Shown here piece by piece: positions 44,145-53,133 of a stretch of DNA of 64,000 nt. Source of the stretch: Desulfotomaculum copahuensis. GTDB lineage: Bacteria; Bacillota; Desulfotomaculia; Desulfotomaculales; Desulfovirgulaceae. Numbering within the stretch: the first letter of the stretch is position 1; each line of letters begins with the position of its first letter. The position numbers and the translations under genes are program-made. The stretch is taken from the NCBI RefSeq assembly GCF_001655685.1, contig NZ_LYVF01000158.1, positions 62,001 to 126,000 of the forward strand, in the 5' to 3' direction. The notes beneath the pieces are model-generated. The model saw only the letters and a list, made by a program, of their open reading frames with translations, had not been told where the DNA came from and made no database searches.

Positions 44145-44795
44145 ATGGCCGGTGAAATGGTCAGCATCAAGGGAACCAGGGAAGGCCTGGTCATATTATT
44201 GGACCCCAGCCGTGAATTTGAAGACATCAAGCAGTACCTGCAGCGCAAAATGGACTCTTCACGGGGCTTTTTCAAAGGAGCAAGGTTTACCGTCTATCAG
44301 GGACACACGGCGATCAGCGTCCGGCAACGCCAGGAACTGGAGAACATCTGCCGGCAATACGGCCTGATCCCGTCACCGGAAGTGCACTGGCCACCCCGCC
44401 GCGCCAAAAGCGCCGCACCGCCGTTACGTCCCGCCGCCGCAGGCACCGGCGAACCGGCCGGCCTGATCCGGCGCACGCTGCGTTCCGGACAGGAAATTAA
44501 CTGCCGCAATCATGTGATTGTTGCCGGCGACGTTCATCCGGGAGCAGTGGTCAACGCCGGAGGAAATATAATCATCATGGGCGTCTGTGCCGGCAGCGTC
44601 CACGCCGGCACAGACGGCAACACCCGCGCCCGCATTGCCGCCCTGCGCCTGACCCCGGTCCGGCTGGCCATCGCCGGCGTTGAAACGCCCGGAGACGCCC
44701 TGCCGTCCGGCGACGGGCCGCAAACAGCAAGCCTATCCGGTCGACGGATAATCCTGACCCCCCTCTTCCCGGGACAGGAAGCGTGCCGCCAATAA
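44145..44795 (+). CDS. minC: septum site-determining protein MinC
   Basis: 216 residues from ATG 44145 (AAGGAG site). The N-terminal domain starts VSIKGTREGLVILLD; the C-terminal beta-helix has RSGQEINCRNHVIVAGDVHPGA and the GGNIIIMGVCAG repeat. MinC inhibits FtsZ away from mid-cell, normally together with MinD. No minD or minE is adjacent. The last 60 bases overlap the convergent Nudix gene. Confidence 0.9.
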   Translation: MAGEMVSIKGTREGLVILLDPSREFEDIKQYLQRKMDSSRGFFKGARFTVYQGHTAISVRQRQELENICRQYGLIPSPEVHWPPRRAKSAAPPLRPAAAGTGEPAGLIRRTLRSGQEINCRNHVIVAGDVHPGAVVNAGGNIIIMGVCAGSVHAGTDGNTRARIAALRLTPVRLAIAGVETPGDALPSGDGPQTASLSGRRIILTPLFPGQEACRQ

Positions 44796-45302
44796 CAGGC
44801 CGGCCACCGACTTGGCGTCGCAGATTTCACCCCGGCTGATCATGGCCAGCGCCTCCGGCAGCGGCACTTCGACCACCTGGACAAATTCGTCCGGGTCCGG
44901 GTGCTGCGCGGCCTGTTCCAGATCCCGGGCCAGAAAAAGATGCATTTCCTCGTTGGTAAAACCCGGAGTGGAATAAAAGCTGCACAACTGCTGCCAGCGG
45001 GCGGCGACAAGCCCCGTCTCCTCGCTCAATTCGCGCCGGGCGCAGGCCAGCGGCTCTTCAGCCGGTTCTATTTTTCCGGCCGGTATTTCTAGCAGTTCCC
45101 TTTTTACCGGATAGCGGTACTGTCTGACCAGGTATACCCCGCCGTTCCCGCCCAATGCCACTACGGCCACCGCCCCGGCATATTCCACCACTTCACGCAT
45201 GCCGGTGCAGCCGTTGGGCAGCAGGACCGTATCCAGACGCAGATTGAGCACCTTTCCCCGGTAAACCAGCTGTGAGCTCAAAGTTTTTTCCAGCAGGCTC
45301 AT
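44733..45302 (-). CDS. nudF: ADP-ribose pyrophosphatase (Nudix hydrolase)
   Basis: 189 residues. The Nudix box spans residues ~76-98 with GKIEPAEEP and RRELSEETG. N- and C-terminal parts follow NudF-type ADP-ribose hydrolases (EVVEYAGAVAVVAL ... DYPSTG). It hydrolyses ADP-ribose to AMP and ribose 5-phosphate. The stop lies inside the convergent minC gene. Confidence 0.88.
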   Translation of the reverse strand: MSLLEKTLSSQLVYRGKVLNLRLDTVLLPNGCTGMREVVEYAGAVAVVALGGNGGVYLVRQYRYPVKRELLEIPAGKIEPAEEPLACARRELSEETGLVAARWQQLCSFYSTPGFTNEEMHLFLARDLEQAAQHPDPDEFVQVVEVPLPEALAMISRGEICDAKSVAGLLLAARFLSREEGGQDYPSTG

Positions 45303-45314
45303 CGCGTTCCCCCC

Positions 45315-45929
45315 TCAGATCCCGGCCAGCGATTTCATTTTGGCCAGCGCCAGACCGGGCAGCCAGGCATAATCCTCGGTGGGCAGATGACGCGGCGCCG
45401 AAGCATCGAAAAGCACATTGCCGGAAGGCGGAAATTCATCGTCCCCCGGCCAAAGCACAAAAGCCAGCGGGATCTTGGGCAACACGGGAATGCTCACCGC
45501 CACGTCGCCCGCCTGCTCCCGCTTCCCGCCGAGCAGCAGGCCGGCCCGCACCAGCTCATCCGGCCGGTTGCCAAATATTCCGACCAGGGGCAGAATGGAA
45601 CGGTTGGTGAAGGGACCGGTATAAATAGAGCCGCCCGGCAGTTCCTTGAAAGAAATCCAGCGGTTTTCCGGTCTGGCCGGACCGGCCTGACCAAGGTAAT
45701 GCAGCAGGACAACCTGTATTTCCAGCGGCTCTTCCCGCTCCGCCCCGATTTTTTTGATCCCGCCGCCAGGGTAAAAAACCTGGTATCGGTCACCGAGGAA
45801 GGCAACCGTAAACTCTCCCGTTTCCGGCCGGTAAGCCGCCGCCGCATTGTCGGCCATGGCCTGCGCATCCCGGGCGGCAAAAGCAAGTCTGGCCTGCGCC
45901 AGGGCAGGCTGCAAATTCATCCAGGCCAA
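45315..45929 (-). CDS. DUF3786 domain protein
   Basis: 204 residues from TTG 45929, which is the codon best placed behind AGGAGGG; a longer frame to 45977 exists. Typical DUF3786 stretches are visible: ISFKELPGGSIYTGPF, LPKIPLAFVLWPGDDEFPP and LPTEDYAWL. The family occurs in anaerobes with corrinoid or metal cofactors; its function is unknown. It lies 13 bases before the Nudix gene start, on the same strand, so co-transcription is likely. Confidence 0.8.
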   Translation of the reverse strand: MAWMNLQPALAQARLAFAARDAQAMADNAAAAYRPETGEFTVAFLGDRYQVFYPGGGIKKIGAEREEPLEIQVVLLHYLGQAGPARPENRWISFKELPGGSIYTGPFTNRSILPLVGIFGNRPDELVRAGLLLGGKREQAGDVAVSIPVLPKIPLAFVLWPGDDEFPPSGNVLFDASAPRHLPTEDYAWLPGLALAKMKSLAGI

Positions 45930-46345
45930 AACTAAAATCCCTCCTAGAAATTCATCCCCGGATTCAGGCTTCGGCACGAAACCATGTTTTTCCTTCCTCC
46001 GACAAGAAAATGGTTTATTCTTTATTTTACGCTGAAACGGCCGTGCTCTTTAGTATGAAATGCTGGAAAAACTGTGACGGATACCGTCAACGGGAAAACC
46101 GCCCGGCGGATGCATCAAACCGGTTTGGAAAATTTAAACCCTGTTTCCTTTTTGAAACAGAAAACTTTGCTTTTTGCCAGTGTGCGCCTGTTCAGGAAAA
46201 CATTATTCAATGCCCGGCCGGGATAAACCTGATATAATTTGCTAGTAAAGTAAATCAACGGGCGAAGGTGTCAGCAGCACCCTTGACTGCCAGCGGCAAG
46301 AATATGGACAAGGAGGTTTGCACGGCACCCTCAAGGGAGGTTTTT
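45930..46345 (+). other. 415-base AT-rich divergent region
   Basis: No gene. It contains the dyad CTGTTTC/GAAACAG (46141-46160) and a TATAAT (46233-46238) about 110 bases before the spore hydrolase gene. Confidence 0.5.
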
Positions 46346-47689
46346 ATGCAGCCGAAAAAATCAATCAGTTTCCTTGTACTGGGTATCTTTCTCTGCAGCA
46401 TGTTGTTCATTTCCCCGGCCGCCCAGGCCGGACAGGGTTACGGCTCCTGCCTGATGCAGGGCGACTACGGACCGCCGGTGACCGCTCTGCAACAACAGCT
46501 GAAGCAACTGGGTTATTTTCAAACCACACCGACCGGCTATTTCGGGCCGGTAACAGCCGCGGCGGTAACCGGGTTGCAGGCCGGTCACGGTCTGACGGCG
46601 GACGGCATCGCCGGCCCGCTGACGGAGGAATTAATCCAAAAGCTGCTGGCAAGCCCCACCCCCGCCGGCAACAACACTGCTTCCTCCGGTAATACACGCA
46701 CGGTAATGGGCTTCTATACGCAGGATGAAGGGGCCATTCCCTCATCTTACGCTGATCTGGTCAATCACGGCAATGCCCTGACCAGCATCGCCCCCTTCTG
46801 GTATCAGGTGGACGTCAGTGGCAGCGGCAGCCTACATACTCTGGACGGCGTTTCCAACCAGGATGCGGAGCAGGTGGTTGCCACCGCGCACCGGGAAAAA
46901 GTAAAGGCACTCGCCCTGATCTATAACATGCTGTATGACAGCGGCGCCGACGGCAGGGACGTGATGCACCGCGTGCTGGTCAATCCGCAGAACCGCCGGG
47001 CGCTGGTGATGAATATTTACAACCTGCTGAGAAGCCGGGGATTTGACGGGGTGGAGATTGATACGGAAAATATTTACCCGCAAGACGGCCAGTTGTTCAG
47101 TCAGTTCCTTACCGAACTGGGAGCGCAGCTGCACCCGGCGGGGTATGTAATTTCCGTCGCACTGCCGGCCAAGTTGAGCAACCAGTCCAGCGGCAGCTGG
47201 TCCGACTCCTTTGACTACGCCGCCGTGGGCAGCCTCGCCGACCAGGTGGTGGTGATGGCCTACGACGAACACGGCGCATACGGGGGGGCGGGACCGGTCG
47301 CCTCCATCGCCTGGGTGGAAAAAATAATCCGGTACACCCTGACCTGCGTGCCGGCGCAAAAGGTATTGCTGGGCATGCCGGCCTACGGGTTTGACTGGAA
47401 TTATAGCGGCGGTTTTCCCCGTTATCTTTCCTTTGCCCTGGCCGCACAAACAGCCAACCGTTACGGTGCCGCCATAAACTGGGATAACAACGCCCAGGCC
47501 CCTTATTTCGGTTATACCGATGAAAACGGCTCCTGGCACCAGGTCTGGTTCGAAAACGCCAGCAGTTGGGCCGGCAAGCTGGATCTGGTGAACAAATACA
47601 ACCTCGGCGGCATCGCCATCTGGCGCCTGGGCATGGAGGACCCGGCCGTCTGGCCGCTGCTCGGGGAGAAATTCACCATCAAAAAATAA
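46346..47689 (+). CDS. secreted spore cortex/germination hydrolase (peptidoglycan-binding + GH18, SleL-like)
   Basis: 447 residues from ATG 46346 (AAGGGAGG site). Signal peptide 1-28 (cleavage after AQA), a peptidoglycan-binding domain 1-type repeat (~38-100), a short linker and a glycoside hydrolase family 18 domain (~118-445) with the catalytic DGVEIDTE at 234-241 (Glu241). SleL/YaaH enzymes of this layout cut spore cortex fragments on germination as N-acetylglucosaminidases. The domain order with only one PG-binding motif rather than LysM is somewhat unusual. A strong terminator follows. Confidence 0.88.
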   Translation: MQPKKSISFLVLGIFLCSMLFISPAAQAGQGYGSCLMQGDYGPPVTALQQQLKQLGYFQTTPTGYFGPVTAAAVTGLQAGHGLTADGIAGPLTEELIQKLLASPTPAGNNTASSGNTRTVMGFYTQDEGAIPSSYADLVNHGNALTSIAPFWYQVDVSGSGSLHTLDGVSNQDAEQVVATAHREKVKALALIYNMLYDSGADGRDVMHRVLVNPQNRRALVMNIYNLLRSRGFDGVEIDTENIYPQDGQLFSQFLTELGAQLHPAGYVISVALPAKLSNQSSGSWSDSFDYAAVGSLADQVVVMAYDEHGAYGGAGPVASIAWVEKIIRYTLTCVPAQKVLLGMPAYGFDWNYSGGFPRYLSFALAAQTANRYGAAINWDNNAQAPYFGYTDENGSWHQVWFENASSWAGKLDLVNKYNLGGIAIWRLGMEDPAVWPLLGEKFTIKK

Positions 47690-47698
47690 GTAATTGGA

Positions 47699-47722
47699 TG
47701 CCCCCCGCGGGGGGCATTTTTT
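47699..47722 (+). terminator. terminator of the spore hydrolase gene
   Basis: TGCCCCCC-GC-GGGGGGCA followed by TTTTTT, about 10 bases after the stop. Confidence 0.92.
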
Positions 47723-47782
47723 GTGCCCGCCCACAGTCAAAAATGAAAAAGGATTTCCCTGCCTGTTGATAGAATAAATGGG

Positions 47783-47810
47783 TTAAAGGACGGAACATAC
47801 AAAATATAAT
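47783..47810 (+). promoter_or_regulatory. sigma-A promoter of the activase-family genes
   Basis: TTAAAG (47783-47788), 16 bases, TATAAT (47805-47810), upstream of the TTG start at 47833. Confidence 0.55.
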
Positions 47811-47832
47811 TTTTTTATAGGAGAGGATTGGA

Positions 47833-48834
47833 TTGTCTGTCAGGGTGGGCATTCCCGGCGCGCTGCTTTATTATCTTTACTACCCCGCCTGGTCCGTTTT
47901 TTTCCGCAGCCTGGGCGCGGAGGTCGTTTCATCGGGAAGAACCACCAGTGAAATGCTGGACCAGGGGGTCAGGGAGGCGCTGGCCGACGCCTGCGTACCG
48001 GTAAAGCTGTATTTCGGTCATGTAATGACATTGGCCCAAAAGGTGGATTACCTGTTCATTCCGCGGGTGGTCTGCCTGAACAAGGAAACCACCTACTGCC
48101 CCAAATTTCTCGGCATGCCGGACATGATCCGCCATTCCATACCGGACCTGCCGCCAATGATCGACGTACGTCTGGATGCCCGGGAAGGCTGGAACGCCCT
48201 GCGGCTGGCCTACCGTCAGGCGGCGGAGATGCTGGGCGCCGGCCGGTGGGCCGCGGACCGGGCCTACTGGAAGGCGGCCGCCGCCGAACGGCGCCTGCAG
48301 GCACTGTTACAAAAGGGCTGCCAGCCGCCGGAGGCCATTAAAATGCTCAACCGCGGTGTCGCGCGGCCGGTACCGGAAACTACCGCCAGGGCAAGTACCG
48401 GAATGGTCTTTGCCGTTCTGGGCTATCCCTATATCATCCACGACCAGTACATCAGCCTGGGCATGCTGCCCAAACTGCAAAAGATGGGCGTACGGGTGGT
48501 CACCGCCGAAAACCTGCCCCACCGGCAGTTGATGCACTGGCATAGCAAGCTGGACAAAAGGCTTTTCTGGACATTCAGCGACCTGTGCATGCGGGCTACG
48601 GAATATCTTTATGCCCGGGGTGGTGTGGACGGCATCATTCACCTCACCGCCTTCGGCTGCGGTCCGGATTCCCTGCTGGACAAATTTATGGAAATGAAAG
48701 CGCGTGAGCAAAAAACCATTCCATTCATGAGCTTGACCATTGACGAGCAAAGCGGTGAGGCGGGCGTGGCCACGCGCCTGGAAGCATTCGTGGACATGGT
48801 CCGGCGCAAGAAAGGGGCGCTGCCTGGTGCCTAA
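47833..48834 (+). CDS. acyl-CoA dehydratase activase-related protein (DUF2229), first copy
   Basis: 333 residues from TTG 47833 (AGGAGAGG site). It follows the DUF2229/2-hydroxyglutaryl-CoA dehydratase-associated family: VGIPGALLYYLYYPAWSVFF at the start, CVPVKLYFGHV and FGCGPDSLLDKFME with cysteines suited to Fe-S or thiol chemistry. In larger proteins this region follows the activase domains; here it is a separate gene. First of three overlapping genes. Function unknown, presumably in an ATP-driven radical electron-transfer system. Confidence 0.78.
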   Translation: MSVRVGIPGALLYYLYYPAWSVFFRSLGAEVVSSGRTTSEMLDQGVREALADACVPVKLYFGHVMTLAQKVDYLFIPRVVCLNKETTYCPKFLGMPDMIRHSIPDLPPMIDVRLDAREGWNALRLAYRQAAEMLGAGRWAADRAYWKAAAAERRLQALLQKGCQPPEAIKMLNRGVARPVPETTARASTGMVFAVLGYPYIIHDQYISLGMLPKLQKMGVRVVTAENLPHRQLMHWHSKLDKRLFWTFSDLCMRATEYLYARGGVDGIIHLTAFGCGPDSLLDKFMEMKAREQKTIPFMSLTIDEQSGEAGVATRLEAFVDMVRRKKGALPGA

Positions 48835-49981
48835 AGTGACTTTTCCCCACGTGGCGGAATCGTATCGCGCCTTTAAAATGCTGTTGGAAGATCTGGGCAA
48901 TGAAGTCATTCTGCCGCCCCGCCCAAGCATGCACACCCTGGACCGGGGTGTACAGTACGCGCCGGAATTTGCCTGTTTTCCGGTCAAAATCCTGCTCGGT
49001 ACCTATCTGGAGACCTGTCCGCAGGGGGTGGAACTGATTGTCACCAGCGGCGGCGTCGGGCCCTGCCGGGCCGGTCACTACGCCCAGCTGCACAAAAAGA
49101 TATTGCGTTCCCTGGGCTATCCGATCGATATTATCGTTTTTGAGCCGCCCCGCCTTTATCCACTGGATTTTTTACACAACATCCAGCGGTTGAACCCCGG
49201 ACGGCTTTCCTACCGTTCCGTTTATGAATGTATAAAACGGGCCTGGCGCAAGCTACAGGCGCTGGACGACCTGGAAAAACTGAGCCACCGGGTGCGCCCG
49301 CGGGAAATTACCAGGGGCGCCACCACCCGCACCTACCGCAAGGTACTGGAATGGATCGACCGCGCCTATACCTGGCGGGAAATTGAAACAGCGGCCTCCA
49401 GCGCATTACATGCGCTGCATGAAGTCCCCCAGGACCCCTTTCGCCGCATTCTGCGGGTGGGCATCGTGGGTGAAATATATGTCCTGCTGGAACCGGCAAG
49501 CAATCTGGAAATCGAGGAAACACTCGGCCACCTGGGGGTGGAGGTGGAACGCTCCATGTTCCTCACCGGCTGGACCAGGGACAATACCTGGGCCGAAACC
49601 AGCGAAGGGCTGACCGTAAAAGACGCCGCCCTGCCCTACCTGCCGGAATTGCTGGGCGGTCACGGCCGCGACTCGATCGGCAACACCATACTATACGCCA
49701 AGCGTGGCTTTGACGGGGTAATTCAGCTGGCCCCCTTCACCTGCATCCCGGAAATCGTGGCACGCACCATCCTGCCCCGGGTCAGCCGGGATCACAACAT
49801 CCCCGTGCTCACCTTTTTCCTGGACGAGCAGACAGGCAAAGCCGGCACGGCCACCCGTCTGGAAGCATTCGTTGATTTAATGCGGCGGAAAAAATCAAAA
49901 CAAGCGGGAAGTGACTGCAATGAAAGCCTACCTTGGCATCGACGTGGGTTCGGTAAGTACCAATATAGTAACCTGCGGTGA
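48827..49981 (+). CDS. acyl-CoA dehydratase activase-related protein (DUF2229), second copy
   Basis: 384 residues from GTG 48827, which overlaps the previous stop by 8 bases. The same family as the preceding gene: FACFPVKILLGTYL, VTSGGVGPCRAGHY and PFTCIPEIVARTIL carry the conserved cysteines. Its last 60 bases overlap the ATP-binding activase gene in another frame, so the three are expressed together. The long overlap is unusual and suggests tight translational coupling. Confidence 0.78.
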   Translation: MPKVTFPHVAESYRAFKMLLEDLGNEVILPPRPSMHTLDRGVQYAPEFACFPVKILLGTYLETCPQGVELIVTSGGVGPCRAGHYAQLHKKILRSLGYPIDIIVFEPPRLYPLDFLHNIQRLNPGRLSYRSVYECIKRAWRKLQALDDLEKLSHRVRPREITRGATTRTYRKVLEWIDRAYTWREIETAASSALHALHEVPQDPFRRILRVGIVGEIYVLLEPASNLEIEETLGHLGVEVERSMFLTGWTRDNTWAETSEGLTVKDAALPYLPELLGGHGRDSIGNTILYAKRGFDGVIQLAPFTCIPEIVARTILPRVSRDHNIPVLTFFLDEQTGKAGTATRLEAFVDLMRRKKSKQAGSDCNESLPWHRRGFGKYQYSNLR

Positions 49982-50873
49982 AGACGGAGCGGTAATCACC
50001 GGTTTGTACCTGCGTACACGGGGACGCCCGATTGAAGCAATCCAGAAGGGTTTGCAGGAAACGGCGGAAAGCTTGCCGCCGGGAGTGGAAATCGCCGGTG
50101 TGGGCACCACCGGCAGCGGCCGTTACCTGGCCGGTGTGATGGTCGGGGCGGACGTGGTCAAAAACGAGATTACCGCGCATGCCGTGGCCGCCTCGGCACA
50201 GGAACCGGATGTGCAGACGGTGCTGGAAATCGGCGGGCAGGATTCGAAAATCATCATCCTGCGGGACGGCGTGGTCACCGATTTTGCCATGAATACGGTA
50301 TGCGCCGCGGGCACCGGCTCTTTCCTGGACCAGCAGGCCGCCCGCTTGAACATCCCGATCACCCGCTTCGGCGAACTGGCCCTGCAGTCCACCGCCACCG
50401 TGCGTATTGCCGGCCGGTGCACTGTTTTCGCCGAATCGGACATGATTCACAAACAGCAGATGGGCCACGCCCTGCCCGACATCATCAACGGCCTCTGTGA
50501 GGCGCTGGTGCGCAACTACCTGAATAACGTCGGTAAAGGCAAGGAAATATTGCCCCCGGTGTTTTTTCAGGGCGGCGTGGCCGCCAACACCGGCATCAAG
50601 GCTGCATTTGAACGGGCGCTGCACATGCCGGTAACTGTTCCGGAACACCATAAGATCATGGGCGCGATCGGCGCCGCCATTCTGGCGGCGGAAGAAATAA
50701 AAGAATGCCGGACAACCCGCTTTAAGGGCTTTCAAATCGCCGGACTGCCCTACCGGACCAGCAGCTTTGAATGTGACGGCTGTCCCAATGCCTGTGAAAT
50801 CGCTGAAATATATGAAAATGACAAGGTCATCGGCCGCTGGGGCGCCCGCTGCCCCCGCTGGGACGTGGTTTAG
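49920..50873 (+). CDS. BadF/BadG/BcrA-type ATPase (2-hydroxyacyl-CoA dehydratase activase, HgdC-like)
   Basis: 317 residues from ATG 49920. ASKHA ATPase core: LGIDVGSVSTN (phosphate 1), EIGGQDSKI (connect), GAAGTGSF-like NTVCAAGTGSFL with one Fe-S ligand Cys and AGRCTVFAESDM with the other. A dimer holds one [4Fe-4S] and drives electrons into a 2-hydroxyacyl-CoA dehydratase at the cost of ATP. The C-terminus adds CDGCPNAC and CPRWD, extra cysteines that shorter HgdC proteins lack. No hgdA/hgdB-type dehydratase gene is in the window. Confidence 0.88.
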   Translation: MKAYLGIDVGSVSTNIVTCGEDGAVITGLYLRTRGRPIEAIQKGLQETAESLPPGVEIAGVGTTGSGRYLAGVMVGADVVKNEITAHAVAASAQEPDVQTVLEIGGQDSKIIILRDGVVTDFAMNTVCAAGTGSFLDQQAARLNIPITRFGELALQSTATVRIAGRCTVFAESDMIHKQQMGHALPDIINGLCEALVRNYLNNVGKGKEILPPVFFQGGVAANTGIKAAFERALHMPVTVPEHHKIMGAIGAAILAAEEIKECRTTRFKGFQIAGLPYRTSSFECDGCPNACEIAEIYENDKVIGRWGARCPRWDVV

Positions 50874-50953
50874 CCGCCGGCCTTTCCGGTCCGGACCGGC
50901 TGAAGGGAAACAAGCCCCGCAACCCCCGCCGGGGTCCGGCACGGCGCCGTATT

Positions 50954-50981
50954 TTTACAGGATCCGGAGATACATTATAAT
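50954..50981 (+). promoter_or_regulatory. sigma-A promoter of the small membrane proteins
   Basis: TTTACA (50954-50959), 16 bases, TATAAT (50976-50981), about 50 bases before the TTG at 51032. Confidence 0.7.
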
Positions 50982-51031
50982 GACCGGCTGTTCTAATTTT
51001 GGCCAATTGAGTTCAGAAAGGGATATGAACG

Positions 51032-51256
51032 TTGTCCAGCAAAATAGAAATCGCTGAATTTGTTACCTGGACACTGCTCGGGCTGATGGCCGCCAACGGC
51101 CTCTGGGTGGCCTGGGACGCCCGCCGCAAAGGCAAGCCGCTGGTGGAGGTGATCGTCTGGGGATTGTTTTCCGCCTTCTTTTTCGGCATCGGGCTGGGTC
51201 TCTACCTGGCCTGGGGGCGGAACCTGCCGCCGGACCAACCGGAGGAAAAAAAGTAA
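51032..51256 (+). CDS. small two-helix membrane protein, copy A
   Basis: 74 residues from TTG 51032 (GAAAGGGA site). Two hydrophobic helices (~8-27 and ~41-60) flank a positive loop DARRKGKPLVEV; the end reads YLAWGR plus a charged tail. It resembles the next protein across both helices. The layout recalls small PLDc_N-like membrane proteins; function unknown. Confidence 0.7.
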   Translation: MSSKIEIAEFVTWTLLGLMAANGLWVAWDARRKGKPLVEVIVWGLFSAFFFGIGLGLYLAWGRNLPPDQPEEKK

Positions 51257-51359
51257 TTGCCGGCGGCACAACAGCCCGGTTTTTTCTCCCGGCCGGGTAA
51301 TTTTACCTTGACGGCCGGATCACCGGCCGGGTAGAATAACCTCAGGGGGTGATTATGAA

Positions 51360-51602
51360 ATGCCGGACATAAGCGCAACCCTGATGACCCAGTTTACTCA
51401 TCTGATCTTCCTCTTATTTATCTTTTTAATTATTCCGGTCCTGGCGTTGCTGACCGGCATCGATGCCAGCCGGCGGGGCAGGACAGCGGTGGAAGTCATC
51501 CTGTGGGTGCTGCTGACGGCACTGGTGTTTTTCATCGGGGTGCCCTTATACCTGTTTTGGGGACGAAAGCCGCCGGCCGGGGAGAAACAACGGAGCATAT
51601 AA
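51360..51602 (+). CDS. small two-helix membrane protein, copy B
   Basis: 80 residues from ATG 51360 (AGGGGGTGATT site). Same build as copy A: helix 1 (~12-33), loop DASRRGRTAVEV, helix 2 (~46-66) ending YLFWGRKPP. The paired proteins probably arose by tandem duplication and might form a hetero-oligomer; function unknown. Confidence 0.7.
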   Translation: MPDISATLMTQFTHLIFLLFIFLIIPVLALLTGIDASRRGRTAVEVILWVLLTALVFFIGVPLYLFWGRKPPAGEKQRSI

Positions 51603-51908
51603 ATGACCGGGCCGGCAGGCTCTTTTTCTTTTCTGTATACTAATGTAGAACCGTTTTTTATTTTTAGATGTCACAAACGCCGGCAATCCCTAATTTTAAG
51701 AAATAACCGGAGTGTTACTATTATAGACATGTTTAAATGCGCCCGCGTTATGCAAAAAGTCTGTCTTGCCTTAAATTTGCGACGTCTTCCCCCGCCACCC
51801 GGAACCCGGTATGGTTTTTGCAAGTAAACTCTGGTGTAAGCCGGGCTGTGGAGAAATATAAAATAACCGCCGCGCGTTGCCATCCACAGCCCAATGGAGG
51901 GAGAAAAC
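51603..51908 (+). other. control region of the thiolase-mutase operon
   Basis: No gene. It contains a sigma-54-like element (51806-51822) and two stretches shared with the control region at 35.3 kb: AATGTAGA and ATAGACATGTTT (51724-51735). Confidence 0.6.
51806..51822 (+). promoter_or_regulatory. sigma-54-like promoter before the thiolase
   Basis: CCGGTATGGTTTTTGCA: GG and GC 10 bases apart with a TTGCA -12 box; the -24 box (CGGTA) is a weaker match. 86 bases before the thiolase ATG. Confidence 0.45.
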
Positions 51909-53087
51909 ATGACTGAAACAGTAATTGTCAGCGCGGCCCGGACGCCTTTCGGCAAACTGGGCGGAGCGTTAACGCCCCTCACCGGGCCGCAACTGGGGGG
52001 CATCGTGATCCGGGAGGCCGTCAACCGGGCCGGCATCCCGGACGAAGCAATCGATAATGTAATCATGGGCATGGTGCTGCAGGGCGGCGCGGGGCAAATC
52101 CCTTCCCGCCAGGCCACACGGCTGGCCGGCCTGCCCTGGGAAGTGCCCTCGGAAACAATCAACAAGGTCTGTGCCTCCGGTTTGCGCAGCGTAACCATGG
52201 GGGATCAGATCATCCGCGCCGGCGATGCGTCCGTCATTGTGGCCGGCGGCATGGAAAGCATGAGCAACGCCCCCCACTTCGCCCGGGTGCGCTGGGGATT
52301 GCGCATGGGGGATACACAACTGACTGATTTGATGGTCCATGACGGTCTGTGGTGCGCCTTTTACAACCGGCACATGGGTATCCACGGCGGCGTGGTGGCC
52401 AAAGAATACGGCGTGTCGCGGGAAGAACAGGACGTTTGGGCGCTCCGGAGCCACCAGCGGGCGATTGACGCCATTGATGCCGGCCGGCTGAAGGAGGAAA
52501 TCGTACCGGTTGAGGTGCCGCGCAAGAAGGGCGGTCCGCTGAACGTGGACACCGACGAGGGACCGCGCCGGGACACCGGCCTGGAGGCGCTGCGCCGCCT
52601 GCCGCCGGTTTTCGATCCGGAAAACACCGTTACAGCGGGCAACGCCCCGGGGGTGAACGACGGCGCCGGCGCACTGGTGCTCATGTCCCGGGAAAAGGCG
52701 CAGGAACTGGGCAAAACACCCCTGGCCACCATTCTGGGCCACGCCTCCGTGTCCCAGGAGGCCTCTTATATCGCCACCGTCCCCGGACTCTCGGTACAAA
52801 AGCTGCTGGCCAAAAAGAACATGTCCGCCGGCCGGGTTGATTTGTTCGAAATAAATGAAGCCTTCGCCGCCGTGGTGCTGGTCAGTCAAAAGATTGCCGG
52901 CTGGGATCCGGAAAAGGTGAATGTCAACGGCGGCGCGGTGGCCTTCGGTCACCCGATTGGCGCCAGCGGGGCGCGCATATTGATGACCCTGATTTACGAA
53001 CTGCGCCGGCGGGGCGGCGGCATCGGCGTGGCTGCCATCTGCAGCGGGGCGGCACAGGGAGACGCCGTCATGGTGCGGGTGGACTGA
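51909..53087 (+). CDS. acetyl-CoA acetyltransferase (thiolase)
   Basis: 392 residues from ATG 51909 (GGAGGGA site); usual thiolase length, in contrast to the 431-residue enzyme at 27.4 kb. Active site: Cys88 in KVCASGLRS, the His in GHPIGASG, and Cys in [10 protein letters not shown], which departs from the usual CxGGG form. It begins the operon leading to the B12 mutase. Likely acts on acetoacetyl-CoA or a branched 3-ketoacyl-CoA. Confidence 0.9.
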   Translation: MTETVIVSAARTPFGKLGGALTPLTGPQLGGIVIREAVNRAGIPDEAIDNVIMGMVLQGGAGQIPSRQATRLAGLPWEVPSETINKVCASGLRSVTMGDQIIRAGDASVIVAGGMESMSNAPHFARVRWGLRMGDTQLTDLMVHDGLWCAFYNRHMGIHGGVVAKEYGVSREEQDVWALRSHQRAIDAIDAGRLKEEIVPVEVPRKKGGPLNVDTDEGPRRDTGLEALRRLPPVFDPENTVTAGNAPGVNDGAGALVLMSREKAQELGKTPLATILGHASVSQEASYIATVPGLSVQKLLAKKNMSAGRVDLFEINEAFAAVVLVSQKIAGWDPEKVNVNGGAVAFGHPIGASGARILMTLIYELRRRGGGIGVAAICSGAAQGDAVMVRVD

Positions 53088-53117
53088 CCGCAACCAGTAA
53101 CCGGCAATACTATTCCC

Positions 53118-53133
53118 GGGCCGGAAATTTGCA
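53118..53133 (+). promoter_or_regulatory. sigma-54-like element before the acyl-CoA dehydrogenase
   Basis: GGGCCGGAAATTTGCA: GG/GC spacing is right and the -12 box is TTGCA, but the -24 box matches moderately. About 125 bases before the start codon. Confidence 0.35.
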
